Notes: generated by a model not told the origin, from the sequence alone. Positions 1 to 8,964 are shown, counted from the first letter of the stretch. The stretch: DNA of 64,000 nucleotides from Fibrobacter sp. UWT2 (GCF_900142545.1 NZ_FRBF01000006.1:145547-209546); one strand, 5' to 3'. A program made the numbers and translations.

Positions 1-552
1 GCTTCTAGCATGAGTGGCCCCGTGCTTCGTTCTTCGGGTAGCCTCGGCAATGACCACAACAGTACGTTCGTGACATCTTTGATGACCGCACTCATTTCGG
101 ATTCCAAGTACCAAGCCAAGCTTGATGAATACTGGAAAGAAGCGGTGGCACTCGGCGACGAGAACTACTTTAACCAGTCTCTCAAGCTCTTGAACGGCCT
201 CTTGGTTTCGGGTAACATGCCGAACCTCATGAACGCAAGTTCTAATCCGAATCCGGAGAGCTCCAGTTCCGTAAACCCGGAATCGAGTTCCAGTTCGCCG
301 GCAGGCATTGTCGATAACAGAGTGGCTGCTGCTCCTAGAATTTCGCTGCAGGGCCGTACGCTCCAGGTTCACTTTGATGGCTCTGCACGCGTCGATGTGT
401 TCAATGTGACGGGCAATGCCGTTAAGACTCTTTGGAATGACCGTGTGGCCGGAAGCAAGACTTTGGACCTCCAGGGAATCCCCGCGGGAGTCTATGTCAT
501 TCGCGCCCAGACGAAAAATGCGACCGTGATGCAAAAAATCAGCTTGCAATAA
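1..552 (+). CDS. C-terminal part of a secreted glycoside hydrolase (probably GH8), 5' truncated
   Basis: The frame is already open at base 1, so the start lies outside the window. The first 75 or so residues (segments YWKEAVALGDENYFNQSL and LLNGLLVSGNMPN) resemble the end of a GH8 (cellulase D family) alpha/alpha barrel, where a similar SL-LL-LSGN run closes the domain; the catalytic residues lie upstream. A serine-rich linker with SSSS runs follows, then an 80-residue beta-rich tail containing VDVFNVTGNAVKTL and IPAGVYVIRA. That tail resembles the C-terminal domains of other secreted proteins in this window and is probably a secretion or surface-attachment signal. A strong terminator follows. 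The hydrolase family is an inference from a short segment; the secreted, linker-bearing architecture is clear. Confidence 0.7.
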   Translation, partial: ASSMSGPVLRSSGSLGNDHNSTFVTSLMTALISDSKYQAKLDEYWKEAVALGDENYFNQSLKLLNGLLVSGNMPNLMNASSNPNPESSSSVNPESSSSSPAGIVDNRVAAAPRISLQGRTLQVHFDGSARVDVFNVTGNAVKTLWNDRVAGSKTLDLQGIPAGVYVIRAQTKNATVMQKISLQ

Positions 553-576
553 AGCGGTATTTTGTTGATTCTTGCG

Positions 577-614
577 AAAAACGCAGGTGCCCGTTGGGTG
601 CTTGCGTTTTTTTT
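577..614 (+). terminator. Rho-independent terminator
   Basis: An inverted repeat (AAAACGCA ... TGCGTTTT) continues inward as GGTGCCC/GGGTGCT with G-T pairs around a GTT loop. It is followed by a run of nine T. It ends the hydrolase transcript and abuts the promoter of the next gene. Confidence 0.85.
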
Positions 615-618
615 TCGT

Positions 619-629
619 ATCTTTAGGGT
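619..629 (+). promoter_or_regulatory. -10-like TATCTT directly before the start codon
   Basis: TATCTT (619-624) ends five bases before the ATG at 630 and no Shine-Dalgarno sequence is present. A start site about 7 bases after the hexamer would fall on the start codon, predicting a leaderless mRNA. Confidence 0.4.
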
Positions 630-1835
630 ATGAATAAGTTTGTGAAGTTTTGTGCCTGTGCCGCTTTTGGCGTGACCTCCGTTTTTGCCCAGCAGGGCGC
701 TCCGACGGGTGCCGCCGTTGATCCTACTGCCGATGAACAAAAGGCTCTTTCTGCCCTCAAGGGAAAACTTGAAGGTGCAATCGTGTGGGCGACTAGCCGC
801 GCGAATAGCCATCACGACATTTGGATTATGAATGCCGACGGTACGAATGCCCGCGCTCTTACGCAGGGTGACAACGTGGACTGGTTCCCGCGCATTTCGC
901 CGGATGGCTCGACGGTACTGTTTAACCGCAGCAAGGGCGGCTGGGTTCCCGAAAACGACGCGAACTACCCGGAAAAGTGGGACCTTTGGATGGTCGACAT
1001 CTCGGGCGAGAATGCCCGCAAGGTGGTCGACAACGCTACGTGGGGCACCTGGAGGCCCGACGGCAAGTCTATCGTCTTTAGCCGTGCAGGCAAGGTCTTT
1101 ACCATGGATCTCGCTTCTAAGACCGAAAAGATGATTCTCGATGGCGACAAGGCTTTCAACAAGTCCGGCGTGATTCTGCAGGAACCGAACATGAGTCCCG
1201 ATGGCAAGCACTTGGCCATTACGCTCCGCGGCTCTATGCGCGAAACGGGCGTGTGGGATTTGGAAAAATCCGTGTGGACCAAGTCCGGTGACGGTTGCCA
1301 GATCGACTGGAACTTTGACGGCTCCAAGCTTTACCGCGTGAATCCGACGGGTAACGGTGGTACCGCTGCTCCGAGCGAAATCCTCTGGTTCAGCGCCAAG
1401 GACGGTAAGCAGATTGAAAAGGTGGGCTTCTTCGGCATTCCGAAAAACGTGAAGCTGATGGACTTGCCTGGCCGCCGCAGTCATGAATATTTCCCGCGTC
1501 TTTCTCCGGATGGCAAGTGGCTCGTTTGGGGTGCAACTGACAAGGGCCACGACCACGACTTGTTCGACTACGAATTGTACATCTGGAAGATTGGCGAACC
1601 GGTGGAATCGGCAACGCGTATTACCTACCACAGCGGCAATGACCGCTGGCCGGACATTTGGCTTGGCAAGGTTCCTGTAAAGGAAACGGTGGCTGACAAG
1701 GTCGCTTCTCAGGTGAAGGACGCTGTTAACGGTGCTGCAAATGCAATTCAGTCCGGCATTAGCGAAGCCAAGATGGACGAACTCATCAAGGCCATTGATC
1801 GCTTGACCGACGCTGTAAAGTCTCTGGCAAAATAG
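630..1835 (+). CDS. TolB-like beta-propeller protein, exported
   Basis: 401 residues. A signal peptide (MNKFVKFCACAAFGVTSVFAQ) is followed by PD40/TolB-type propeller blades, recognised by DIWIMNADGTNARALT, FPRISPDGSTVLFNR, MSPDGKHLAI and FPRLSPDGKWLVWG. The last 50 residues (ADKVASQVKDAVNGAANAIQ onward) form an amphipathic helix. Such propellers usually bind proteins or peptides in the periplasm; TolB itself belongs to the Tol-Pal system, but no tol or pal gene is nearby, so a Tol role is not supported. The ATG at 630 is chosen because the signal peptide begins there. The gene stands alone between a terminator and a convergent methyltransferase. Its TAG stop supplies the first base of a four-unit heptamer repeat. 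Confidence 0.75.
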   Translation: MNKFVKFCACAAFGVTSVFAQQGAPTGAAVDPTADEQKALSALKGKLEGAIVWATSRANSHHDIWIMNADGTNARALTQGDNVDWFPRISPDGSTVLFNRSKGGWVPENDANYPEKWDLWMVDISGENARKVVDNATWGTWRPDGKSIVFSRAGKVFTMDLASKTEKMILDGDKAFNKSGVILQEPNMSPDGKHLAITLRGSMRETGVWDLEKSVWTKSGDGCQIDWNFDGSKLYRVNPTGNGGTAAPSEILWFSAKDGKQIEKVGFFGIPKNVKLMDLPGRRSHEYFPRLSPDGKWLVWGATDKGHDHDLFDYELYIWKIGEPVESATRITYHSGNDRWPDIWLGKVPVKETVADKVASQVKDAVNGAANAIQSGISEAKMDELIKAIDRLTDAVKSLAK

Positions 1836-1862
1836 TAGGCAGTAGACGGTAGACAGTAGGAA
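1835..1862 (+). repeat. Four-unit heptamer array (GTAGRCA type)
   Basis: Units are GTAGGCA, GTAGACG, GTAGACA and GTAGGAA, 28 bases in all. The first G is the last base of the TAG stop codon of the propeller gene. The array matches the one at 32,387-32,414 on the other strand. Confidence 0.8.
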
Positions 1863-1868
1863 GGATTT

Positions 1869-1902
1869 TAAGACTGTTTACTTCTAACTTCCTACTTCGA
1901 AC
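1869..1902 (-). repeat. Degenerate inverted heptamer array
   Basis: Read on the minus strand the units are GTTCGAA, GTAGGAA, GTTAGAA and GTAAACA, the last followed by a weaker GTCTTAA. The array overlaps the last codons and the TAG stop of the methyltransferase. It faces the plus-strand array, so AGTAGGAAG (1855-1863) and CTTCCTACT (1888-1896) can pair as a 9-bp stem between the two converging genes. Confidence 0.65.
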
Positions 1903-2656
1903 TGTTATCAGAACGAATCTTAAAGCACATAATGGCGTAGGCGCCGGCGACATTCATGCTCGCCTTGCGGCCAGCCATCGGGATTGTCACCTTCATTGTC
2001 GCTTCCGCCATCAGCTCGGGAGCGATTCCTAATTCTTCGTTGCCGAGAATGATGAGCCCCTTTGCGGGCCATTTGACGTCATTGATGCTAGGAATATCTT
2101 CGCCGGTTTCAAGAGCGATGATCTCGTAGCCGTTTTCCTTGTGCCACTTGACGCAATCGAATGGCGATTCCCAACGCTTGATCGGAATCCATTCCTGGCA
2201 GCCGCGGGCGGCACTCTTGACCGTCACGTGGTCAGGCCCGCAACTGTAACCGCTCAGGTGGACTCCTTCGAGTCCGAAGCAGTCCGTGCTGCGGATGATG
2301 GAACCGACGTTAAAGGCGCTGCGCAAGTTGTGCACGAGTACGGCGAACGGAAGCGGAGCTTCGTTTGCAACTTCGCGGTCCCCCGGTTCCTGCTCCAGGT
2401 AAACGTCACGTTCGAACCCGAGTCCCGCACGAGTACGGAAGGTCTTGTACAAGTCGATCATCTGGGCTTGATTCTTGCCGGTAAGACGCTCGCTTTCGGG
2501 GAGTTTCATCCATTCGGCGTAGGTCTCGAATTCACGCTTGGCGCGGGGGACATCGTCGCCCAATTGAAGGATGATGACGCGCAAAAGTTCGGCCATGCGC
2601 TTGGCCTTGGAAGTGTCTTTAGTGGCCAGAAATTTTTTCTCGGAAAACATGACCAT
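1892..2656 (-). CDS. SpoU-family (TrmH-like) RNA 2'-O-ribose methyltransferase
   Basis: About 254 residues from the ATG at 2656. The C-terminal half has the three SPOUT motifs: VLVHNLRSAFNVGSIIRSTD (motif 1, with the catalytic-type NxRSAFNVG), IILGNEELGI (motif 2) and IPMAGRKASMNVAGAYAI (motif 3). These form the knotted SAM-binding site of enzymes that methylate ribose 2'-OH in tRNA or rRNA. The N-terminal 110 residues (LATKDTSKAKRMAELLR onward) are a helical substrate-binding extension. An upstream ATG at 2746 is open but its extra 30 residues (KQTIFFTFTIYIFY) come from antisense of the neighbouring signal peptide, so I reject it. Which nucleotide is methylated cannot be read from sequence. 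Confidence 0.85.
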   Translation of the reverse strand: MVMFSEKKFLATKDTSKAKRMAELLRVIILQLGDDVPRAKREFETYAEWMKLPESERLTGKNQAQMIDLYKTFRTRAGLGFERDVYLEQEPGDREVANEAPLPFAVLVHNLRSAFNVGSIIRSTDCFGLEGVHLSGYSCGPDHVTVKSAARGCQEWIPIKRWESPFDCVKWHKENGYEIIALETGEDIPSINDVKWPAKGLIILGNEELGIAPELMAEATMKVTIPMAGRKASMNVAGAYAIMCFKIRSDNSSK

Positions 2657-2666
2657 AATGTAGAAA

Positions 2667-5363
2667 ATGTATATTGTGAATGTGAAGAATATTGTTTGCT
2701 TATTGTCTGTTCTTTTCTTTTGCCTTTGGGGCGTAGGCTGCTCCAATTCGGAATCGCTTTCTTCCGCTCAAGAAAATTCAATGCAAGATGTCCTTGCGCA
2801 GAAAGGCTTTGTGCTTGTCCAGGCAAGCGGTAATCCGGTGACGCTCGGAACAGACGACGAATCGGCTTCGGTGAAGGACCACCCTTCGATGGTTGCTAGC
2901 TTCGATTACGATTTCTGGATCGGCAAGCATGAGGTGACTTGCGGCGAGATGGGGCTGGACTGCGATGATTCCTTGCCGGCAACGGATGTGACTTATTTTG
3001 ATGCGGTCTTGTACGCGAATAAATTGAGCAAGGCAGAAGGCTTCGATACCGCCTATACTTATTCGAAGGCGACATTTGACGAAAACGGAGCCTGTACGGG
3101 ACTAGAGGATTTGCTTTTCTGGTCGTCCAAGGAGGCGTTCCGTTTGCCGACAGAAGCGGAATGGTCGTATGTGGCAAATCAAGGTTGGAATCCTGACGAT
3201 TCCTGGAATTCGAATAACTCCAATTTCAAGCTTCATAAAGTTTGCTCGTCGTATGTAGATGAACTTGGCTTGTGCGATATGGCCGGAAATGCGAAGGAAT
3301 GGGTCGAAGATGCGCTTGTGCCGTTCGTTTCCATGGAAATTCTTGACTATATCGGCGTGCAAGGGAATAGCCTGTTGGATGAACGCGTTGTAAAGGGCGG
3401 AAGCTATCGTGACGGCCCTTCCGATATGAAAATTTTCAAGCGCGGCGATATCTATACGGTTACCTCGTCATCGAAGGCGGATTATATCGGCTTTAGGCTT
3501 GCGTTTGGCGCTATCCTGAATCCCGGCAAGCTTGATAATGAAGGCCACATGAACAGTGCGGCGGTCTCGATTCTGGCACAGTCTAAAGATGTGAATCACT
3601 TTAATGCGGGCCTCCGTTCGAAACTCGTGTTCCGTAACGATGTGACCCATTCGCTGACGTATCTGTATTACCCGGCTGTCGGTGCGCCGATAACGGCGAA
3701 CTTGAATTTTGGCATTTCCGCTTACCATCCGGATATTTCTCCTGATGGAAATTGGCTTGCGTTCTGCACGGGGCTAGAAGGTGTCTCTGGACAATCGAAG
3801 GTGTATGCGTATCCGCTTGATGGAGGCAACCTTGTGGAATTGAATGTGGAACAAGCGGCAATTCCGCGGTGGCGCGTGCTTCCGGGCGGCGATACCGTAT
3901 TGGTGTATGTGACGAATGCTGGCAACAACAAGATTGATTCGACCTTCTTTGCCTCTAGCACTTGGCAGGTGAAGTTCGCGAATGGCAAGTTCGGTACTCC
4001 TGAAAAACTTTTTGATGGCGCTTATCATGGTGGCGTTTCCGAAAACGACGAATTGGCTGTGACGGGTGCAAGGCTGTTGCGCTCTCGCGTTAAAGGCGAA
4101 GATGGAATTTGGTACAATGGTGAACAGGCTTGCAATGTGTCCTTGAGCAGGGGAGGCGCAAATCGCACCTTGTTCCTTGATTTTGCAAGCAAGACCGGGA
4201 AGGCTTTTGTTGGAAGTACTTACGGCGTGCATGAACGTGCCTTTGTGGCAGATAGTGATGGCAAAATGGTGCTGTCTGTCGCTGCTCCGGAAGGCTATGC
4301 ATTCGACCATACGGAATGGGTGCTTGGCTCGGATTCCGTGTTCGTGGCAACGCTGACAAATGCAAATGGCGCTCACAAGAAAGTGGTCTTGGTAAATGCG
4401 TACACGGGAGAAATCCTCGACCTTGCCGAAGGTGATGAACTTTGGCATCCGGTAATGTGGCGCGATATTGCAGGTCGCGATTCCCTTGATCCGCTGCTGG
4501 ATTTGGACAGTGCCGGTGTTTACTATACTGCAGGCGCTCCATTCTTTGTACTTGAATTGCGTGTGCAGATGGAAAACTTCTGGAAAATGCGCGACTCTGT
4601 CACGGCAGTTGCTCTCGGGAGTTCACGTACGATGTATGGTGTTCATGCTCCGTGGGTGAAATCGCAGAAACTGTTGAATATGGCTTTTTCTTCGGGTGAC
4701 ATTTATGGAATCGATTACCTTGCCCGAAATTACGTCTTGCAACATCTGCCGAAACTCAAGTATCTTGTACTGGAAACATCGATCGACTTTTTGTGGGTGA
4801 ATGAGACCGCATCTTGGCAAATCGTATTCGGAAGTGTCCCGGGTTACCGCTACGATGAATCACATGATTTCTGGAAAGACGGCGTGCCGAAGGGCCTTGA
4901 AAAACTGGTAAGCGATGTTCCTAAGCCGCAGTCCGAAATGACAAGCCCCGCCAAGTTAGGGGAGTTCCTATTGCCTACAAATGGGTGGGGCTCGCCGAAC
5001 GTGATGCACGATACGACATTTATGCGCGCTACGGATCCGATCGTGGTGACCAATCTGGAAAAGTACAGAAACCTGGTGGAATTGGCCAAGAGCCAGGGCG
5101 TGACGGTGGTGTTCTTGATTCCTCCGCAGAACCCGGAATACGCCAAGACGGGATCGTTCGGAATCTATGGTGCTCTTCGCTCCGATGTGCAGAAAATTAT
5201 AGACGAACTTTCGTCGATGGGGGCGGTCGTTTTTGATGAAAATAACATGGGAAAACACGCCTATACAGACGACATGGCATTCAATGAGGACCACCTGAGT
5301 AAGAAGGGTGCGGAAAGGCTTTCTGCACGTCTCGATTCGCTGTTTGTTGACCTCGAAAAATAG
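2667..5363 (+). CDS. Lipoprotein with FGE-like, beta-propeller and SGNH-like domains (TIGR02171-type Fibrobacter family)
   Basis: 898 residues. A lipoprotein signal (LFFCLWGVGC, Cys25) gives an envelope location. Residues ~35-280 form a formylglycine-generating-enzyme/sulfatase-modifying fold: DFWIGKHEVTCGEM, LPATDVTYFDAVLYANKLS, FRLPTEAEWSYVAN, DMAGNAKEWVED, VVKGGSYRD, YIGFRLAF. Residues ~320-620 contain TolB-like propeller repeats (HPDISPDGNWLAFCT). The last ~260 residues resemble an SGNH/DltD-AlgX-type hydrolase: ALGSSRTMYG near 645 as block I and NEDHLSKKGAERL near 872 as the D-x-x-H block. Length, lipoprotein nature and FGE domain match the F. succinogenes paralogous family TIGR02171, whose function is unknown. 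The start lies only 10 bases from that of the divergent methyltransferase, so each promoter overlaps the other gene's 5' end. Confidence 0.8.
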   Translation: MYIVNVKNIVCLLSVLFFCLWGVGCSNSESLSSAQENSMQDVLAQKGFVLVQASGNPVTLGTDDESASVKDHPSMVASFDYDFWIGKHEVTCGEMGLDCDDSLPATDVTYFDAVLYANKLSKAEGFDTAYTYSKATFDENGACTGLEDLLFWSSKEAFRLPTEAEWSYVANQGWNPDDSWNSNNSNFKLHKVCSSYVDELGLCDMAGNAKEWVEDALVPFVSMEILDYIGVQGNSLLDERVVKGGSYRDGPSDMKIFKRGDIYTVTSSSKADYIGFRLAFGAILNPGKLDNEGHMNSAAVSILAQSKDVNHFNAGLRSKLVFRNDVTHSLTYLYYPAVGAPITANLNFGISAYHPDISPDGNWLAFCTGLEGVSGQSKVYAYPLDGGNLVELNVEQAAIPRWRVLPGGDTVLVYVTNAGNNKIDSTFFASSTWQVKFANGKFGTPEKLFDGAYHGGVSENDELAVTGARLLRSRVKGEDGIWYNGEQACNVSLSRGGANRTLFLDFASKTGKAFVGSTYGVHERAFVADSDGKMVLSVAAPEGYAFDHTEWVLGSDSVFVATLTNANGAHKKVVLVNAYTGEILDLAEGDELWHPVMWRDIAGRDSLDPLLDLDSAGVYYTAGAPFFVLELRVQMENFWKMRDSVTAVALGSSRTMYGVHAPWVKSQKLLNMAFSSGDIYGIDYLARNYVLQHLPKLKYLVLETSIDFLWVNETASWQIVFGSVPGYRYDESHDFWKDGVPKGLEKLVSDVPKPQSEMTSPAKLGEFLLPTNGWGSPNVMHDTTFMRATDPIVVTNLEKYRNLVELAKSQGVTVVFLIPPQNPEYAKTGSFGIYGALRSDVQKIIDELSSMGAVVFDENNMGKHAYTDDMAFNEDHLSKKGAERLSARLDSLFVDLEK

Positions 5364-5384
5364 CCCGTTTTTCGTTATTTTTTC

Positions 5385-5399
5385 TATCTTTTATCTTAC
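5385..5399 (+). promoter_or_regulatory. -10-like TATCTT close to the surE start
   Basis: TATCTT at 5385-5390 ends nine bases before the ATG at 5400. No purine-rich ribosome site precedes the ATG, suggesting a leaderless or nearly leaderless mRNA. Confidence 0.35.
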
Positions 5400-6203
5400 A
5401 TGTTAGAAGACCAAAAAACACGCGTTCTCATCGCAAACGATGATGGGATAAAAAGCGGCTATATGCTGGCTTTGGCGTGTGCCCTTGCACCTATCGCAGA
5501 AGTGTATGTTTTTGCACCCGATGAGGAACAGAGTGGGGTCTCTCACGCCTTTACGGTACGTAAGGCTTTATCCGTCAAAAAAGTGGATGTAGACGCAGCT
5601 GTAGAAGCCTATTCTATGTCCGGAACTCCGGCCGATTGTGTGAAGTTTGCATTGGGTCATTTTGCCATGCATGGGCTTACTACCGAGGGGGCCGGTCCGG
5701 GTGCTTTTGACGTGTGTTTTTCGGGCGTCAATCTCGGCGAAAATTCCGGCGTGTCGTCGCTCTATTCGGGAACGGTCGCTGGTGCTCGCGAAGCAGCCCT
5801 TTGGGGAGTGCCGGGCATTGCTCTTTCGCTCCGTGGCACAACCGCAAATATGCTCGAAACTGCAAAGGAATTTGCAGTGAAGGTGGTGAAGGAACGCCTG
5901 TTCGAACGGATTCCTGTAGGTGTTTTCTGGAACGTGAATTTTCCAAAGGCTACCGCCGAAACCTTCAAGGGGTTCAAGGCGACCAAGATGGCTCTCGGAA
6001 TGTTTACGGACCACTATACCCACGAAGGGAACATGTGGCAGCTGGACGGCGATAAACTGTGGGACGAACAGCCCAAGGATAGTGATGACTATCTGTTGAA
6101 CCAGGGCTATGCGACGATTACGCCCCATCGCATCGACCAGACCGACGAAGAAAGTTTAAATGAGATAAACGAAATGCTGGTGGAAACACCGGTGGATAAT
6201 TAG
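5400..6203 (+). CDS. surE: 5'/3'-nucleotidase SurE
   Basis: 267 residues. SurE is a metal-dependent phosphatase that removes phosphate from nucleoside monophosphates in the cytoplasm. Diagnostic segments are VLIANDDGI near the N terminus (the paired Asp residues bind the metal), APDEEQSGVSHAFT, SMSGTPADCVKFAL, SGVNLGENSGVSSLYSGTVAGAREA and GVPGIALSL. The order and spacing match the family and the length is normal (about 250-270). The start at 5400 is set by a near-adjacent -10-like element and the usual SurE N terminus. gyrA follows 10 bases downstream with its own Shine-Dalgarno sequence, so the two are probably co-transcribed. Nothing unusual is seen. Confidence 0.95.
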   Translation: MLEDQKTRVLIANDDGIKSGYMLALACALAPIAEVYVFAPDEEQSGVSHAFTVRKALSVKKVDVDAAVEAYSMSGTPADCVKFALGHFAMHGLTTEGAGPGAFDVCFSGVNLGENSGVSSLYSGTVAGAREAALWGVPGIALSLRGTTANMLETAKEFAVKVVKERLFERIPVGVFWNVNFPKATAETFKGFKATKMALGMFTDHYTHEGNMWQLDGDKLWDEQPKDSDDYLLNQGYATITPHRIDQTDEESLNEINEMLVETPVDN

Positions 6204-6213
6204 AGGAAAAAGA

Positions 6214-8916
6214 ATGTCAGAAGAATTGGTACCAGGTTCGCAAATCAGGTCCTTGATTGAAAAGGACATGCAGGATTGCTACTTGCGCTATTCCATGAGC
6301 GTGATTGTTGCGCGTGCCTTGCCTGATGCGCGTGATGGCTTTAAGCCGGTGCACCGCCGTGTGATGTACAGTATGCACAAGTTGGGCGTGGTGCCCAACA
6401 AGCCGACGGTGAAGTCTGCCCGTATCGTGGGTGACGTGATCGGTAAATACCACCCGCATGGCGACTCTGCCGTGTACGAAACCTTGGTGCGTATGGCGCA
6501 GGACTTCTCGCTGCGCTACCCGCTGGTGTTCGGTCAGGGTAACTTCGGTTCTATCGACGGCGACGGCGCTGCTGCAATGCGTTATACCGAAGCCAAGATG
6601 AACAACATGGGTGCCCTCATGCTCGAAGATCTTGAAAAAGATACCGTCGACATGGGTCCGAACTTCGACGAATCTTTGGAAGAACCGAAGGTGCTGCCTT
6701 CCGCTCTCCCGAACATGCTGGTGAACGGTACTACCGGTATTGCCGTGGGTATGGCGACCTCGATGGCTCCGCACAACCTCCGCGAAATTGCAAATGCAAT
6801 CCATGCAGTGGCTGAAAATCCGGATATCTCCGGCGAAGACCTTTTGCAGTATGTGTCCGGTCCGGACTTCCCGACCGGCGGCGTGATTTGTGGCCGCGCT
6901 GGCATCCGTGATGCATACCTCACGGGTCATGGCCGCGTGCGTGTGCGTGCCCGCACTGAAATCGATGTAGATAGCCGTGGCAAACCGCGCATCTTGGTCT
7001 CTGAAATTCCTTACATGGTCAACAAGGCCGAACTCTGTAAGAAGATTGCAGAACTCGTGAAGGACAAGCGCGTCGACGGCATTACCGACATCCGCGATGA
7101 ATCTAGCCGCGAAGGTATGCGCATCGTGATTGAAATGCGCAAGGATGTGGTCGCCGAAGTCGTATTGAATAATTTGTTCAAAAATACACAGCTGCAGACG
7201 ACGTTCAGCATCTATAACCTCGCTCTCGTCAACAACCTGCCGAAGCTCCTGACCCTCAAGGACCTCATCCAGGTTTACGTGGATCACCGCTTGGAAGTGA
7301 TTACGCGTTCTACGCAGTTTGACTTGAACAAGGCCGAAGCTCGCCTCCACATTATCGAAGGCCTGCGCATTGCAACGCAGAATATCGACGAAGTGGTGCA
7401 GATTATCAAGTCGAGCCCGACGACCGAAGCCGCAAAGACTGCTTTGCAGGATCGCTTCAACCTGGACGACATTCAGTCCCAGGCTATCGTGGACATGCGT
7501 CTTGCTCAGCTCACGGGCTTGAACTTGGAAAAGTTGGAAAACGAATACAACGAACTCGTTGCAACCGTTGCCGACTTGAAGGATATTTTGGAAAAGCGCG
7601 AACGCCGCGTGAAGATCATGCTCGACCGCCTCGATGCCATCGTGGACAAGTGTGGCGATGACCGCCGTACTTCTATCGAAGACGCTGTCGATGACTACGA
7701 TTACGAAGACCTGATTGCCGAAGAAGAACAGGTGATTACGCTCAGCCGCGAAGGCTACATCAAGCGTTTGCCGATCGATACCTTCAAGGCTCAGAACCGT
7801 GGCGGCAAGGGCATTATCGGTGCTACTCTCAAGGAAGAAGACAACGTCGAACAGATCTTTACCGCAAGCACGCACAGCTACTTGCTGGTGTTCACGAACA
7901 AGGGTCGTGCTTACTGGACCAAGGTTTACCGCTTGCCCGAAGGCACTCGCAACGGCAAGGGCCGCCCGATTATCAACTTCATCGGTCTTACCGAAGGCGA
8001 AAAGGTGCAGGCGATTGTGCCGGTGCGTAAGTTCGGTGGCTACTTCTGCCTCGTATTTGCAACCAAGAAGGGTGTCATCAACAAGATGGACCTCACGTTG
8101 TTCAGCCGCCCGCGTAAGGCCGGCGTGAACGCCATCAGCCTCGACGAAGACGATGAATTGGTGAAGGTCCAGCTCGTGGGTATGTCTGCCGAAGACTTCA
8201 AGGCTAGCGAAGCCGCCGAAGGCGACGAAGTAGATGCCGAAGCCGAAACACAGGCTGCCGAGGCCGCCATCGCCGAGGAATCCGAAGACGCCGAAGATAT
8301 CGAAGGTCGTCCGATTCCGAAGGACTTGCTGATGCTTGCGACCAAGAACGGTCAGGCCGTGACCTTCCCGATCAGCTGCTTCCGCGCCATGGGCCGCGGC
8401 ACGCACGGCGTGAAGGGCATTACCTTGGCCGAAGGCGACGAAGTGATTTCTCTGTTGTGGCTCAAGGCCGGCAACAAGATTGTGACCATTACCGAAAACG
8501 GCTACGGCAAGCGCAGCGAACCTTCTACCTACCGCATTACTCGCCGCGGTAGCAAGGGCGTGCGCAACTTGAATGTGACCGACAAGGTGGGCGCCGCCGT
8601 GTTCGTGGAAAGCGTCGCTGACGACTACGACTTGATCATTACCAGCCGCGAAGGCCAGGTGATTCGTATCAAGGCCGCCGATATCCGCCTCACGGGCCGT
8701 AACGCCCAGGGCGTCAAGGCGATTAGCCTGCGCGAAGGCGATGTTGTGCAAGATGCTACCGCACTTCCGAGTGTCGAAGATATCGAACAGGATAGCGCCG
8801 AGGCGAAGGAAACCTTCGACAAGGTGGAAGGCGTCGAAGTTGATGACGATTCTGTCGAAAAGATCGAAGACAAGCCGGAACAGCAGATTGGAGTTCCTTC
8901 TTCTGACGAAGAATAG
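6214..8916 (+). CDS. gyrA: DNA gyrase subunit A
   Basis: 900 residues. This subunit cuts and rejoins DNA; with GyrB it introduces negative supercoils. The catalytic tyrosine is Tyr124 in AAAMRYTEAK. The quinolone-resistance region reads KYHPHGDSAVYET, with Ser85 and Glu89 at the positions of E. coli Ser83 and Asp87. The GyrA box, which identifies gyrase rather than topoisomerase IV, is QNRGGKG. Six-bladed C-terminal repeats follow (VISLLWLKAGNKIVTITENG and similar). A strongly acidic insert of about 40 residues (roughly 655-696, rich in Glu, Asp and Ala) interrupts the C-terminal domain, and a second acidic tail ends the protein. GAGGAAAAAG lies just upstream of the ATG. gyrB is not in the window. 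Confidence 0.97.
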   Translation: MSEELVPGSQIRSLIEKDMQDCYLRYSMSVIVARALPDARDGFKPVHRRVMYSMHKLGVVPNKPTVKSARIVGDVIGKYHPHGDSAVYETLVRMAQDFSLRYPLVFGQGNFGSIDGDGAAAMRYTEAKMNNMGALMLEDLEKDTVDMGPNFDESLEEPKVLPSALPNMLVNGTTGIAVGMATSMAPHNLREIANAIHAVAENPDISGEDLLQYVSGPDFPTGGVICGRAGIRDAYLTGHGRVRVRARTEIDVDSRGKPRILVSEIPYMVNKAELCKKIAELVKDKRVDGITDIRDESSREGMRIVIEMRKDVVAEVVLNNLFKNTQLQTTFSIYNLALVNNLPKLLTLKDLIQVYVDHRLEVITRSTQFDLNKAEARLHIIEGLRIATQNIDEVVQIIKSSPTTEAAKTALQDRFNLDDIQSQAIVDMRLAQLTGLNLEKLENEYNELVATVADLKDILEKRERRVKIMLDRLDAIVDKCGDDRRTSIEDAVDDYDYEDLIAEEEQVITLSREGYIKRLPIDTFKAQNRGGKGIIGATLKEEDNVEQIFTASTHSYLLVFTNKGRAYWTKVYRLPEGTRNGKGRPIINFIGLTEGEKVQAIVPVRKFGGYFCLVFATKKGVINKMDLTLFSRPRKAGVNAISLDEDDELVKVQLVGMSAEDFKASEAAEGDEVDAEAETQAAEAAIAEESEDAEDIEGRPIPKDLLMLATKNGQAVTFPISCFRAMGRGTHGVKGITLAEGDEVISLLWLKAGNKIVTITENGYGKRSEPSTYRITRRGSKGVRNLNVTDKVGAAVFVESVADDYDLIITSREGQVIRIKAADIRLTGRNAQGVKAISLREGDVVQDATALPSVEDIEQDSAEAKETFDKVEGVEVDDDSVEKIEDKPEQQIGVPSSDEE

Positions 8917-8964
8917 CTTCAAATTCCGCTAAATTACGCCGGATTCGGCATTTTGTAAATCTTT

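Noticed and set aside
2656..2746. Longer N terminus of the SpoU-type methyltransferase
   Set aside because: The extra 30 residues are antisense to the neighbouring lipoprotein signal peptide and are absent from the family.
6217..8922. 901-residue open frame antisense to gyrA
   Set aside because: It mirrors the codon bias of gyrA (third-base G/C), has no recognisable domain and gyrA motifs are complete on the plus strand.
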